Part shown: one piece after another, positions 34,225-42,442 of the stretch | Layout: every line of letters starts with the position of its first letter | Numbering within the stretch: the stretch's first letter is position 1 | Source: Plantactinospora sp. BC1 | GTDB taxonomy: Bacteria > Actinomycetota > Actinomycetes > Mycobacteriales > Micromonosporaceae | NCBI RefSeq assembly: GCF_003030345.1 | Contig: NZ_CP028158.1 | Coordinates: forward strand, 1,674,001 to 1,738,000 | Direction of reading: 5' to 3' | DNA: 64,000 nt | Made by a program: the position numbers and the translations under genes | Notes under the pieces: generated by a model | Seen by the model: the letters and a program-made list of their open reading frames with translations, nothing else | The model's database searches: none | Told to the model about the DNA's origin: nothing

Positions 34225-35496
34225 TCAGAAGGTGACCGGCAGGCTGCTCAGCCCTCGGGTCCGGAACGACGGCCGCCAGGCCAGCTCGGCCGGGTCGACC
34301 GCCAGGGCGAGCTTCGGAAACCGACGCAGCACCGCCCCGATCGCGATCTGCGCCTCCAGCCGGGCCAGCGGCGCACCGACGCAGTAGTGGATGCCGTGTC
34401 CGAGCGTCAGGTGCGCGTTGTCGGGCCGCTCCAGGTCGAGTGCGTCCGGGTCGGCGAACCGTTCGGGGTCCCGGTTCGCGGCGGCGAGGCAGAGCAGCAC
34501 GGTGGCCCCGGCCGGAATGGTGGTCCCGCCGATGGTGAGGTCGGTGACGGCGAATCGGCGCAGCGCGACCGTACCCGGTGGTTCGTAGCGGAGCAGTTCC
34601 TCGACGGCGGCCGGCGACGGCTCGGCAGCGTTACGGGCCAGCGCCAACTGCTCCGGGTTGCGCAGCAGGGCGAGCAGGCCGGTACCGATCACGTGCACCG
34701 AGTTCTCGTAGCCGGCGAAGAGCACCAGAAAGGCGAGCGAGGTCAGCTCGTCCTCGCTCAACCGGTCGGAACCGTCCTCACCACGGGCGGCGTCGTCGAC
34801 ACCGGGCGCGGCATCCTCGTCGCCGGTGTCCCGGGCCGCGATCAAGGCGGTGAGCAGGTCGTCGCCCGGGTTCCGGCGCTTGTCGGCGATGAGCCGGACC
34901 AGGAAGTCCTGAATGGACAGTATCGCCCGACCGGCTGCCCGGGGATCGTCCGCTGGCGGGGCGAGCATCGCGTCGGTCCAGCCGCGCAGCGCGGCCCGGT
35001 CCGCCTCCGGCACGCCCAGCAGGTCGCCGATGACGGTGACCGGCAGCGGACCGGCGTACTCGGCGACCAGGTCCGCCCGCCCGGCCGGGGCGATCCGGTC
35101 CAGCAGTTCCTCGGCCGCCGCCTCGATCCTCGGTCGCAGCCGGGCGATCCGCTGCGGTCCGAAGGCGTACCGGACCAGCCGGCGGATCCGGGTGTGGTCC
35201 GGTGGATCCATGTTCAGCAGGTTGGCGTCGAGGGCCGGAGGCAGCGAGAATCCCTTCCACCCGTCGGTGGAGTTCACCTTGTCCAGCGACAGTCGAGAGT
35301 CGGCGAGCCCGGCCCGGACGTCGGCGTAGCGGGTCACCAGCCAGACGTTCGCGCCGTCGGGGAGGGTGAGCCGGTGCACCGGGGCGGCCGTGCGCAGGGC
35401 CGCGAACCCGGGGTACGGGTCGGCGATGAACCGCGCGTCGAACAGGGAGGCGGCGTGCAGGGGCGCTCGGTCTCGCGTCGATGGTGTCCCGGTCAC
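34225..35496 (-). CDS. Cytochrome P450 (bacterial class I, CYP107-like)
   Basis: The 423-residue haem-thiolate monooxygenase needs ferredoxin and ferredoxin reductase supplied elsewhere. Landmarks are the I-helix LFAGYENS (Ser at the position of the usual Thr), EELLRYEPP with the ExxR pair, the PERF segment and the haem loop LGHGIHYCVGAPLAR with the Cys ligand near residue 372 (Leu replaces the usual initial Phe). NLLNMDPPDHTRIRRLV is the C-helix region. There is no membrane anchor, so it is soluble. No biosynthetic cluster lies beside it, so substrate is unknown. It sits downstream of nrdB, separated by a strong terminator hairpin, and converges on the permease gene. Confidence 0.92.
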   Translation of the reverse strand: MTGTPSTRDRAPLHAASLFDARFIADPYPGFAALRTAAPVHRLTLPDGANVWLVTRYADVRAGLADSRLSLDKVNSTDGWKGFSLPPALDANLLNMDPPDHTRIRRLVRYAFGPQRIARLRPRIEAAAEELLDRIAPAGRADLVAEYAGPLPVTVIGDLLGVPEADRAALRGWTDAMLAPPADDPRAAGRAILSIQDFLVRLIADKRRNPGDDLLTALIAARDTGDEDAAPGVDDAARGEDGSDRLSEDELTSLAFLVLFAGYENSVHVIGTGLLALLRNPEQLALARNAAEPSPAAVEELLRYEPPGTVALRRFAVTDLTIGGTTIPAGATVLLCLAAANRDPERFADPDALDLERPDNAHLTLGHGIHYCVGAPLARLEAQIAIGAVLRRFPKLALAVDPAELAWRPSFRTRGLSSLPVTF

Positions 35497-35520
35497 CCGG
35501 ACAGGCTACCGGTGGCCGGT

Positions 35521-35577
35521 CGCCCGGCACGGCGGCACGCGCCCGGCACGGTGGCACGCGCCCGGCACGGCGGTACG
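35521..35577. repeat. 19-bp tandem repeat, three units
   Basis: Three head-to-tail copies of CGCCCGGCACGGCGGCACG (one or two changes each) lie between the nrdB stop and the P450 start. The last unit runs into the terminator hairpin. Confidence 0.85.
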
Positions 35578-35613
35578 CGCGCGGCGCCGCAGTGGCACGC
35601 CGCGCGCGTACCG
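35571..35613 (-). terminator. Strong hairpin terminator after nrdB
   Basis: A perfect 16-bp inverted repeat (CGGTACGCGCGCGGCG and complement) with an 11-nt loop starts six bases after the nrdB stop on the minus strand. It ends the nrdA-nrdB operon and should insulate the P450. Confidence 0.75.
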
Positions 35614-35618
35614 GTGGG

Positions 35619-36614
35619 TCAGAAGTCGTCGTCGAACCGGACGGTGCCGGTCACCCCGAGCTGGTACGCCGAGACCCGCCGCTCGAAGAAGTTGGACAGC
35701 TCCTGCACGTCCTGCAACTCCATGAAGGGGAACGGGTTCGTCGACCCGTAGAGCGGGGCGATGTCGAGCTGGGCCAGCCGGCGGTCCGCGACGTACCGGA
35801 GGTACTCCCGCATGTCCGGGAGGGAGAGTCCGGAGACCCCGTGTTCGAGCAGGTCCTCGGCGAACTGCACCTCGCACTCGACCGCCTCGGCGAGCATCTC
35901 CCGGACCTGGCCGCGCAGCTCGTCGTCGAAGAGGTCGGGCTCCTCCCGGCGTACGGTGTCGACGACGTCGAAGGCGAACGCCATGTGCATCGACTCGTCC
36001 CGGAACACCCAGTTGGTGCCGGAGGCGAGCCCGTGCAGCAGCCCACGGGACCGGAGAAAGTAGACGTACGCGAACGCGCCGTAGAAGAAGAGCCCCTCGA
36101 TGCAGGCGGCGAAGCAGATCAGGTTGAGCAGGAACGTTCGCCGGTCGGCCCGGGTCCTCAGCTCACGCAGTTCGAAGACGGAGTCGATCCACCGGAAGCA
36201 GAACTCGGCCTTGCGGCGGATCGACGGGATGTTCTCGATCGCGGCGAAGGCGGCGAACCGCTCCTCGTCGTCCGGCACGTACGTGTCGAGCAGGTTGAGG
36301 TAGAACTGCACGTGCACCGCCTCCTCGTAGAGTTGGCGGGAGAGGTAGAGCCGGCCCTCCGGCGAGTTGACGTGCTGGTAGAGGTTGAGCACCAGGTTGT
36401 TGGCCACGATCGTGTCGCCGGTGGCGAAGAACGCCACCAGCCGGCCGACGAGGTGCCGTTCGGCCGGGGAGAGCCGGTCCAGGTCGGCCAGGTCGGCGTG
36501 CAGGTCGACCTCCTCGACCGTCCAGGTGTTCCGGATCGCGTCCCGGAACCGGTCGAAGAAGTGCGGGTAGCGCATCGGGCGCAGGGTCAGGTCCATTCCG
36601 GGGTCGAGCAGCAT
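35619..36614 (-). CDS. nrdB: Ribonucleoside-diphosphate reductase, class I beta subunit
   Basis: The 331-residue radical-generating subunit houses a dinuclear metal site and tyrosyl radical. Ligands are visible: Asp in GDTIVANN, Glu and His in YEEAVHVQFY, Glu in CIEGLFFYG, and Glu/His in RDESMHMAF. The Tyr four residues after the first His is the expected radical position, so it is a conventional tyrosyl-radical enzyme, not a class Ic variant. The C-terminal acidic FDDDF matches the tail that docks on the alpha subunit. ATG 36614 follows GAGGG. It is transcribed after nrdA with a 110-bp gap, in the same operon. Confidence 0.95.
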   Translation of the reverse strand: MLLDPGMDLTLRPMRYPHFFDRFRDAIRNTWTVEEVDLHADLADLDRLSPAERHLVGRLVAFFATGDTIVANNLVLNLYQHVNSPEGRLYLSRQLYEEAVHVQFYLNLLDTYVPDDEERFAAFAAIENIPSIRRKAEFCFRWIDSVFELRELRTRADRRTFLLNLICFAACIEGLFFYGAFAYVYFLRSRGLLHGLASGTNWVFRDESMHMAFAFDVVDTVRREEPDLFDDELRGQVREMLAEAVECEVQFAEDLLEHGVSGLSLPDMREYLRYVADRRLAQLDIAPLYGSTNPFPFMELQDVQELSNFFERRVSAYQLGVTGTVRFDDDF

Positions 36615-36697
36615 GGGTCCCTCACGGTCGCTGGTGGATCGGTCGGCGGCGCGCCGGCCGTTGACGGCGGGCGCGGTGGAAGGTGCGGCGGCGGTGG

Positions 36698-36752
36698 TCA
36701 CCGGCAGGCGTCGCAGGACTCGGGTCACTGGCAGGCGTCGCAGGACTCGGGG
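36698..36752. repeat. 27-bp duplication of the nrdA redox-tail codons including the stop
   Basis: Minus-strand codons for PESCDACQ-stop at the end of nrdA are followed by a second in-frame copy reading PESCDACR-stop. The two copies differ at one base. Because the unit is a multiple of three, read-through of the first stop would add a second CxxC. Confidence 0.93.
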
Positions 36753-39274
36753 TTCTCCAGCGAGCAGGCCAGCGCCGCGTCCGGGGAGCCCGGGACCGCC
36801 AGCGTCGCGGCGGGCAGCGTCGCGGCGCGCAGCGCGGGTCGGGCACCCGGCGGCACCGCCACCGTCGCCTGCTGGATCCGGGTGGCGGGGCGGGACCGGA
36901 GGTAGTAGGTCGTCTTCAGTCCGGACTTCCAGGCGTACAGGTACATCGAGCTGAGCCGGCCGATGTCCGGCGCGGCCATGAAGAGGTTCAGCGACTGGGA
37001 CTGGTCGACGTAGGGCGCCCGGGCGGCGGCCAGGTCGATCAGCGCCCGCTGCGGCAGCTCCCAGGCGGTACGAAACACCTCGCGCAGCCGCGCCGGCAAC
37101 TCCTCGATGCCCTGCACCGAACCGTCCGCCCGCTTGATCGCGGCCCGGATCCGCTCGGTCCAGAGCCCGCGCGCCTTCAGCTCCGCCACCAGGGCCGTGT
37201 TGACCTGGAGGAACTCCCCGCTCAGCGTCTCCCGTTTGAACAGGTTCGAGACCTGCGGCTCGATGCACTCGTAGCAGCCGGCGATGGAGGCGATGGTGGC
37301 GGTCGGGGCGATCGCGACCAGCAGCGAGTTGCGCAGCCCGTACGTCGAGATCCGCTCCCGCAGCGCCGCCCAGCGCCCGGTCTGGCGGCCGGTCACGCCC
37401 CAGAGGTCGGGGTGGAGCTGCCCGGCCGCCGCCCGGGTCTGCGGGTACCCCGGATGGGCGCCGAACCGCTCGGCCAGCCCGGCCGAGGTCTCCAGCGCGG
37501 TCAGGTAGATCTCCTCGGCGAGCCGGGTGGAGAGTTCCTTCGCGGCCGGCGAGTCGAACGGCAGCCGCAGCGCGAAGAAGACGTCCTGCAACCCCATCAC
37601 CCCGAGTCCGACGGGTCGCCAGCGGGGATTGCTCGCCGCCGCCTCCCGGCTCGGGTAATAGTTGATGTCGATCACCCGGTCCAGGAAGGTCACGGCGGTC
37701 CGGACGGTCTCGCGCAGCCGTACCCAGTCGATCCGGTCCTCGGCGGCGGACGCGCCCGGGTCGGCCGGGCCGGCGACCAGGTGCGCGGCCAGGTTGACCG
37801 AGCCGAGGTTGCAGACGGCGGTCTCGGTGTCGCCGGAGACCTCGATGATCTCCGTGCAGAGGTTGGAGAGGTGCACCACGTTGCCCGGCTCGGCGGTCTG
37901 GTTGCAGAGCCGGTTCGAGGTGTCCTTGAAGGTCATCCAGCCGTTGCCGGTCTGGGCCAGCGTCCGCATCATCCGGCCGTAGAGGTCCCGGGCCCGGACC
38001 TGGCGGACGTAGCGGCCCTGCTCCTCGGCGGCCCGGTACGCCGCGTCGAACTCCGCCCCCCACAGGTCGGGCAGCTCCGGCACCTCGTCCGGGTCGAAGA
38101 GCGACCAGACCTCGTCCGCCTCGACCCGCCGCATGAACTCGTCCGGGATCCAGTTGGCCAGGTTCAGGTTGTGGGTCCGCCGGGCCTCCTCGCCGGTGTT
38201 GTCCCGCAGTTGCAGGAACTCCTCGACGTCCGGGTGCCACGGTTCGAGATAGACGCAGGCCGCGCCCTTGCGCCGGCCGCCCTGGTTGACCGCCGCCACC
38301 GACGAGTCGAGGGTACGCAGGAACGGGACGATCCCGTTGGAGGCGCCGTTGGTGCCCCGGATCAACGCGCCCCGGGAGCGGACCCGGGACCAGGCGATGC
38401 CGATCCCACCGGCGAACTTGGACAGCCGCGCCACCTGGGCGTACCGGTCGTAGATCGAGTCGAGTTCGTCGCGGGGCGAGTCGACCAGATAGCAGGAGGA
38501 CATCTGGGTGTGCCGGGTGCCCGAGTTGAACAGCGTCGGCGAGCTGGGCAGATAGGCGAGCGACGCCATCAGCCGGTAGAAGCCGACCGCCTCGTCCGGG
38601 GTACGGGAGAGTCCACATGCGACCCGGAGCAGCCAGTACTGCGGGGTCTCCAGCACCAGCCGGTCGACCGGGTGCCGCAGCAGGTACCGGTCGTAGACCG
38701 TACGCAGCCCGAAGTACTCGAAGCGCCGGTCGGCGGCCGGGTCGACGGCGTCGTCCAGCTCGCGGGCGTACGTCCGGACGAACTCGGCCGTCTCGTCGCC
38801 GATCAGGCCGTGCCGGTGGCCGAGCCGGATCGACTCGCTGAACGATTCGACGCCCTGTCCCCGAACCTCCTGTTCGAGGTATCCGGCGAGCAGTCGGGCG
38901 GCCAGCCGGGAGTACTGCGGCTCCTCCCCGATCAGCTCGGCGGCGGTCTGCACGCAGAGCCGGTGCAACTCGGCCGCGTTGGCCCCCTCGGGCAGGCCGT
39001 TGACCACCCGGGTCGCCAGCCGCACCGGGTCGACGTCGGGGAGGTCGTCGGCCTGGCGGCGCACCGCGCGGGCGATCGTGTCGACGTCGGCAGGTCCGGT
39101 CGCGCCGCCGCCGCTCGGACCGACCTGACCGGGCTGGCCACCGCGAACGCCTCCATGCTCGACGAGCGGCGGCGGGCCGGCGCGCCAGTCAGGCCGGTGG
39201 GCGGTTCCCCGCGTCGTCGACCGTTCGCCGTCTCCCGCCGCCGACCCGTTCGGCGTGGCCCCGGTGACCGTCAC
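36725..39274 (-). CDS. nrdA: Ribonucleoside-diphosphate reductase, class I alpha subunit
   Basis: The 849-residue catalytic subunit reduces NDPs to dNDPs. Active-site cysteines appear in QMSSCYLVD, HLSNLCTEI (thiyl radical) and TAVCNLGSVNLA; the radical-transfer Tyr pair is in KTTYYLRSRP and the C-terminal redox pair is CDAC. An ATP-cone-like segment spans about 62-140 (ELHRLC, SRLAARLLAGYLEQ), but its usual opening strand with the Lys-Arg-Asp-Gly motif is replaced by a Gly/Pro-rich stretch, so dATP inhibition may be altered. Expression is predicted to be repressed by cobalamin through the leader riboswitch and by NrdR at two upstream boxes. Confidence 0.95.
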   Translation of the reverse strand: MTVTGATPNGSAAGDGERSTTRGTAHRPDWRAGPPPLVEHGGVRGGQPGQVGPSGGGATGPADVDTIARAVRRQADDLPDVDPVRLATRVVNGLPEGANAAELHRLCVQTAAELIGEEPQYSRLAARLLAGYLEQEVRGQGVESFSESIRLGHRHGLIGDETAEFVRTYARELDDAVDPAADRRFEYFGLRTVYDRYLLRHPVDRLVLETPQYWLLRVACGLSRTPDEAVGFYRLMASLAYLPSSPTLFNSGTRHTQMSSCYLVDSPRDELDSIYDRYAQVARLSKFAGGIGIAWSRVRSRGALIRGTNGASNGIVPFLRTLDSSVAAVNQGGRRKGAACVYLEPWHPDVEEFLQLRDNTGEEARRTHNLNLANWIPDEFMRRVEADEVWSLFDPDEVPELPDLWGAEFDAAYRAAEEQGRYVRQVRARDLYGRMMRTLAQTGNGWMTFKDTSNRLCNQTAEPGNVVHLSNLCTEIIEVSGDTETAVCNLGSVNLAAHLVAGPADPGASAAEDRIDWVRLRETVRTAVTFLDRVIDINYYPSREAAASNPRWRPVGLGVMGLQDVFFALRLPFDSPAAKELSTRLAEEIYLTALETSAGLAERFGAHPGYPQTRAAAGQLHPDLWGVTGRQTGRWAALRERISTYGLRNSLLVAIAPTATIASIAGCYECIEPQVSNLFKRETLSGEFLQVNTALVAELKARGLWTERIRAAIKRADGSVQGIEELPARLREVFRTAWELPQRALIDLAAARAPYVDQSQSLNLFMAAPDIGRLSSMYLYAWKSGLKTTYYLRSRPATRIQQATVAVPPGARPALRAATLPAATLAVPGSPDAALACSLENPESCDACQ

Positions 39275-39413
39275 AGCTCTCTCCTCGCACTCGACTCCTC
39301 CGGTCCGTCAGGAAGTCGCGCGGGGACGCCGACGGGCACGCGTCGACGTGCGTCGGTGGCGTCGGCCGTCCCGCGCGGCCTCGGACCGCCGCGTACGGGC
39401 TCGTACGCGGCGC

Positions 39414-39600
39414 GCTGGCAGGTCTTCGGACTCGTGGACGGGCCACGGGCGTACCCGGGTTCGCCTACTGGCCGTCGCTTCCCAGGCGGATCCGGCTGTA
39501 GGGGCCGGACGACCCAGTGCGTGATGACGGCGATCGTTTCCACTCACCGCTGCGGGGCAGTCCCGGACTCCCACCGGGTTCCCTCTTGCCTCGACCGCCG
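39414..39600 (-). promoter_or_regulatory. Cobalamin (B12) riboswitch controlling nrdAB
   Basis: Reading the minus strand, GGCAAGAGGGAACCCGGTG, then GAGTCCGGGACTGCCCCGC and AGCGGTGAGTGG form the conserved aptamer core, and the B12 box with flank is GAGTCCGAAGACCTGCCAGC at the 3-prime end. It lies in the nrdA leader. A B12 riboswitch on class Ia nrd genes is known from Streptomyces, where B12 supply shifts use to the B12-dependent class II enzyme. Confidence 0.92.
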
Positions 39601-39626
39601 GGCGGCGCTCGAACCAGCTGCGATCA

Positions 39627-39642
39627 ACACCATATATAGGGT
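39627..39642. promoter_or_regulatory. NrdR box 1
   Basis: ACACCATATATAGGGT matches the 16-bp NrdR consensus (ACACWATATATWGTGT) at about 14 positions. It overlaps the T/A-rich -10 area of the nrdA promoter, so NrdR bound here would block transcription when dATP/ATP pools are adequate. Confidence 0.75.
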
Positions 39643-39658
39643 TGGCCCGAAAGTCATA

Positions 39659-39674
39659 CCCCAAGATGTCGTGT
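39659..39674. promoter_or_regulatory. NrdR box 2 (weaker)
   Basis: CCCCAAGATGTCGTGT matches the NrdR consensus at about 11 of 16 positions. It starts exactly 32 bp from box 1, i.e. three helical turns, the usual spacing of paired NrdR boxes. Confidence 0.6.
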
Positions 39675-39815
39675 CGGCGTGTCGGCAACCTCACGGCCGC
39701 GTCCGCTCCCGGGTCACAACGGCCGGCCCTGCCCCGTCCTTGCGATGCCACGGTGCCCCGGCCGCCGACCCGTCGGTCCGGCCTCGGCCCGGTCCGACGA
39801 CACACGGAGGGGACG

Positions 39816-40631
39816 ATGGACATCCTGATCACCGGGGCGACCGGGCGGCTCGGCCGGGTACTCACCCCGGAACTGGCCCGGGCCGGGCACACCGTGCGGG
39901 CCGCCAGCCGGACTCCGGAGCCGACCGGGAAACCCGCCCCGGACCGGCCGGCGGAGGAGGGCGGCCGGGTGCGCCGGGTCCGGCTCGACCTGGCCACCGG
40001 GGAGGGGCTACCGGCGGCGGTCGACGGCGTCGACACCGTGGTCCACCTGGCGTCCGCGCCCTACCAGGGCGGTTACACCCGTCAGGTCGACGTGACCGGC
40101 ACCCGTCGGCTGGTCGAGGCCGCCGGCCGGGCCGGGGTACGGCACCTGGTGTACCTGTCGATCGTCGGCGCCGACCGGGTGCCCTGGCCGTACTTCCGGA
40201 TCAAGATCGAGGCGGAGGCGGCGGTCGCGGCCGGCCCGGTGCCGTGGACGGTGCTCCGGGTCACCCAGTTCCACGAGTTCCTGGCCGAGGCGATGGGCCG
40301 GCTGGCCCGGCTGCCGGTGCTGCCCCTCGATCCGGGAATCACCGCGCAGCCGGTCGACGTCGCCGACGTCGCCGCGCACCTGCGCCGGCGGGTGACCGCC
40401 GCGCCCGGCGGGGCGACCGAGGAGTTCGGCGGGCCGGCGGTACTGGACGCCGGCACGCTCGCCCGGGACTGGCTGGCGGCGCGGCAGCTCCGGCGTCGGC
40501 TGCTTCGGCTGCCGGTGCCGGGTCGGCTCGGCCGCGCCTTCCGGGCGGGTGCGCTGGTTTCCCGGACCGGGGACCGGGGACGGATCACCTGGGCGGAATA
40601 CCTCGCCGGCTCGGCGCAGCAGGCACGCTAG
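39816..40631 (+). CDS. NmrA-like/SDR NAD(P)-binding protein
   Basis: The 271-residue atypical short-chain dehydrogenase-type protein has the dinucleotide motif ITGATGRLGRVL (TGxxGxxG) at its N-terminus. VVHLASAPY and VRHLVYLSIVGAD follow, and WTVLRVTQFHEFLAEA is typical of NmrA/quinone-reductase-2-like proteins that bind NAD(P)H and act as redox sensors or reductases. The canonical SDR Tyr-xxx-Lys dyad is replaced by YFRIKIEAE (Tyr-x3-Lys spacing retained). ATG 39816 follows CGGAGGGGACG. It is monocistronic and transcribed away from nrdA; a hairpin overlaps its stop. Confidence 0.85.
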   Translation: MDILITGATGRLGRVLTPELARAGHTVRAASRTPEPTGKPAPDRPAEEGGRVRRVRLDLATGEGLPAAVDGVDTVVHLASAPYQGGYTRQVDVTGTRRLVEAAGRAGVRHLVYLSIVGADRVPWPYFRIKIEAEAAVAAGPVPWTVLRVTQFHEFLAEAMGRLARLPVLPLDPGITAQPVDVADVAAHLRRRVTAAPGGATEEFGGPAVLDAGTLARDWLAARQLRRRLLRLPVPGRLGRAFRAGALVSRTGDRGRITWAEYLAGSAQQAR

Positions 40632-40650
40632 GGCGCCCGACCGGGCGTCC
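40631..40650 (+). terminator. Hairpin overlapping the NmrA-like gene stop
   Basis: GGGCGCCCG and CGGGCGTCC can pair over nine positions with one G-U wobble and a very tight apex. The left arm begins at the last base of the TAG stop. Confidence 0.45.
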
Positions 40651-41074
40651 AACCACCACCGGGTCGGTCACCGCCGCTGCTGGCGGTGCGGGAGTCGGTC
40701 GCTGCCCGGGGTCCCGGGTGGAGTGACTGTCTCACATAGTGAACGGTCGGGCTGGCCTGCGGGCAGCGGCGTTCCGCACAGCGGAACGACGAGCGATGAC
40801 ATTTCCGGCGAAAAAGGCTCGACACCGATCCGATGCGTGGCGGGGAGACAGCGCCGCACCACCCCTGGTAACGTCGGCGACACTCGGCGTCGAATCATGG
40901 ATCTCCATGTTTGCGTCCGGCGTCGCCCTCGTACCGGCAGGTGCGCGAACAGGGAGTTGTCACTGCCCAGATGAGCCTCTCAGTTCTTCTCGCGTCCCGG
41001 GTGTCCACCGCGCCGGGCCCGCTGGTCGTCCCCGGCTCTCCGGCCATGTCCACCCGACCTCAGGAGGTGACGGG
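40632..41074. other. Intergenic region ahead of the condensation-domain gene
   Basis: These 443 bp contain a near-ideal operator-like dyad (40770-40788) but no convincing gene. The reading frame of the condensation protein is open back to 40739, yet the predicted extension is Arg/Ala-rich without homology, and a strong AGGAGG supports the later start. Confidence 0.55.
40770..40788. promoter_or_regulatory. IclR-type operator-like palindrome
   Basis: CGTTCCGC-ACA-GCGGAACG is a perfect 8-bp inverted repeat with a 3-nt centre. TTCCGC-N3-GCGGAA dyads are typical of IclR-family operators. No IclR gene is in the window, so the assignment is inference. Confidence 0.5.
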
Positions 41075-42436
41075 ATGACCAGTTCGGTCGACCTACGGGG
41101 CAGCTACCCCCTCTCGCCGGTCCAGCGCGACCTCCTCCGCCCGGTCTCGGACGAGGCGGACCCGGCCCGCGACCTCCAGCAGGTACGCCTCGTCATCCGT
41201 GGTCGGCTGCGGGTTACCGAGTTCCAGCAGGCCTGGGACCGGGTGATCAACCGCCACGAGGTGCTGCGCACCGGGTTCGTCCGGGGCGACGACGGGGACC
41301 ACGTCCAGGTCGTCGCGGCGGCGGCGCCGGCCGAATGGCACCTCGACGACCTGCGGACCATCCGGGCGTGCCAGCGTCGACGCGGACTCGCCGAACTCCT
41401 CGCCGCCGACCGGCTCCGCGACTTCGCGCTGGACGTGCCGCCGCTGTGCCGGTTCGCCCTGCTCCGCGTCTCCGAGACCGAGCACCTGCTGGTCTGGACG
41501 GCCCACCACCTGGTCGTCGACGGCTGGAGCCTGCCGATCCTGCTCCGCGAGGTGCTGACCGAATACCGGGCGGCCGTCGAGGGGCGGGAGGCCGAGTTGC
41601 CGGCTCCGACGCCGTTCCGCGACCACGTCGCCTGGTCGGCCGCGCGTGACCTGGCCGAGGCGGAGGAGTTCTGGCGCGCGGAGTTGTCCGACCGACCCGT
41701 GCCGGGACCGCTGCAGAGCGATCCGCCGGACTGGCGGGGCGATCCGGCGGACGCGTTCGACGAATACCCGCTCGAACTGACCAGCGAGGACACCTGTCTG
41801 CTGCACGAGACCATCGGTCAGCAGCGGCTCGCGTTGGAAGCGGTCGTCCAGGGCTGCTGGGCCCGGCTGCTCGCCGCCCGCACCGGCACCGACGACATCG
41901 TCATCGGTTCGACGGTCGCCGGCCGGGCGACCGGGCCGGGGGCCGAGACGCTGGTCGGCCCGCTGGCCAACACGGTGCCGGTCCGGGTCCGGATCCGACC
42001 CGACCAGCCGGTCGGGGTGTGGTTGCGGGGGTTGCAGGCACGTCAGGCCCTGGCCCGCCCGTTCGACCACGTGCCGCCGGCAATGCTCCGGTCGTGGGCC
42101 GGGCCGCCCGCCGAGGTGCCGCTCTTCGAGACCGTACTCGACTTCGAGACCTACCCGATGGACAACGACCTCTTCACCGGTACGGCCGACGCGTCGACCC
42201 TCTCCGTACGCTTCGACGGCCGGTGGTCGGCGTCGCACCACCCGCTCAACCTGCTCGTCGTACCGGGTGAGCGACTCGGACTGCACGCCAGGTACGACCT
42301 GCGGCACCTCACACCGGAGACGGTCGAGAGCCTGCTCACCGATCTCGCGTTCCTGCTCAGCCTGGTCGCCACCAACCCGGAGCGTCCGGTCTCGACGCTC
42401 CGCCCGCCGGACGAGGAGCCCTTCCCCGCCGACTGA
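41075..42436 (+). CDS. Stand-alone NRPS-type condensation domain protein
   Basis: The 453-residue protein consists of one condensation (C) domain and nothing else. Motifs run in order: YPLSPVQRDLL (C1, residues 11-21), RHEVLRTGF (C2, 60-68), the catalytic HHLVVDG (C3, 144-150), DIVIGSTVAGR and VGPLANTVPVRVR (C5-like). All core residues of the acyl-transfer site are intact, so it should be able to form amide or ester bonds between carrier-protein-bound or free substrates. No adenylation, carrier or thioesterase domain is in the window, so partners must act in trans. ATG 41075 has AGGAGG nine bases ahead. It is convergent with the DJ-1 gene, six bp away. Confidence 0.88.
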   Translation: MTSSVDLRGSYPLSPVQRDLLRPVSDEADPARDLQQVRLVIRGRLRVTEFQQAWDRVINRHEVLRTGFVRGDDGDHVQVVAAAAPAEWHLDDLRTIRACQRRRGLAELLAADRLRDFALDVPPLCRFALLRVSETEHLLVWTAHHLVVDGWSLPILLREVLTEYRAAVEGREAELPAPTPFRDHVAWSAARDLAEAEEFWRAELSDRPVPGPLQSDPPDWRGDPADAFDEYPLELTSEDTCLLHETIGQQRLALEAVVQGCWARLLAARTGTDDIVIGSTVAGRATGPGAETLVGPLANTVPVRVRIRPDQPVGVWLRGLQARQALARPFDHVPPAMLRSWAGPPAEVPLFETVLDFETYPMDNDLFTGTADASTLSVRFDGRWSASHHPLNLLVVPGERLGLHARYDLRHLTPETVESLLTDLAFLLSLVATNPERPVSTLRPPDEEPFPAD

Positions 42437-42442
42437 CCGCGC

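Larger units (their letters stand above)
39275..39815. other. nrdA regulatory region and 5-prime leader
   Basis: The 541 bp between divergent nrdA and the NmrA-like gene contain, reading leftward, two NrdR boxes with a probable promoter, a cobalamin riboswitch and about 140 nt of leader before nrdA. No ORF is supported. The part right of 39675 holds the start region of the rightward gene. Confidence 0.75.

Noticed and set aside
39411-39440. Possible tRNA fragment near GCTGGCAGGTCTTCGG
   Set aside because: This is the B12 box end of the riboswitch; no cloverleaf can be drawn.
40739-41074. A longer N-terminus for the condensation-domain protein
   Set aside because: The extension is Arg/Ala-rich without homology, whereas ATG 41075 has an excellent AGGAGG site and begins exactly at the C-domain start.
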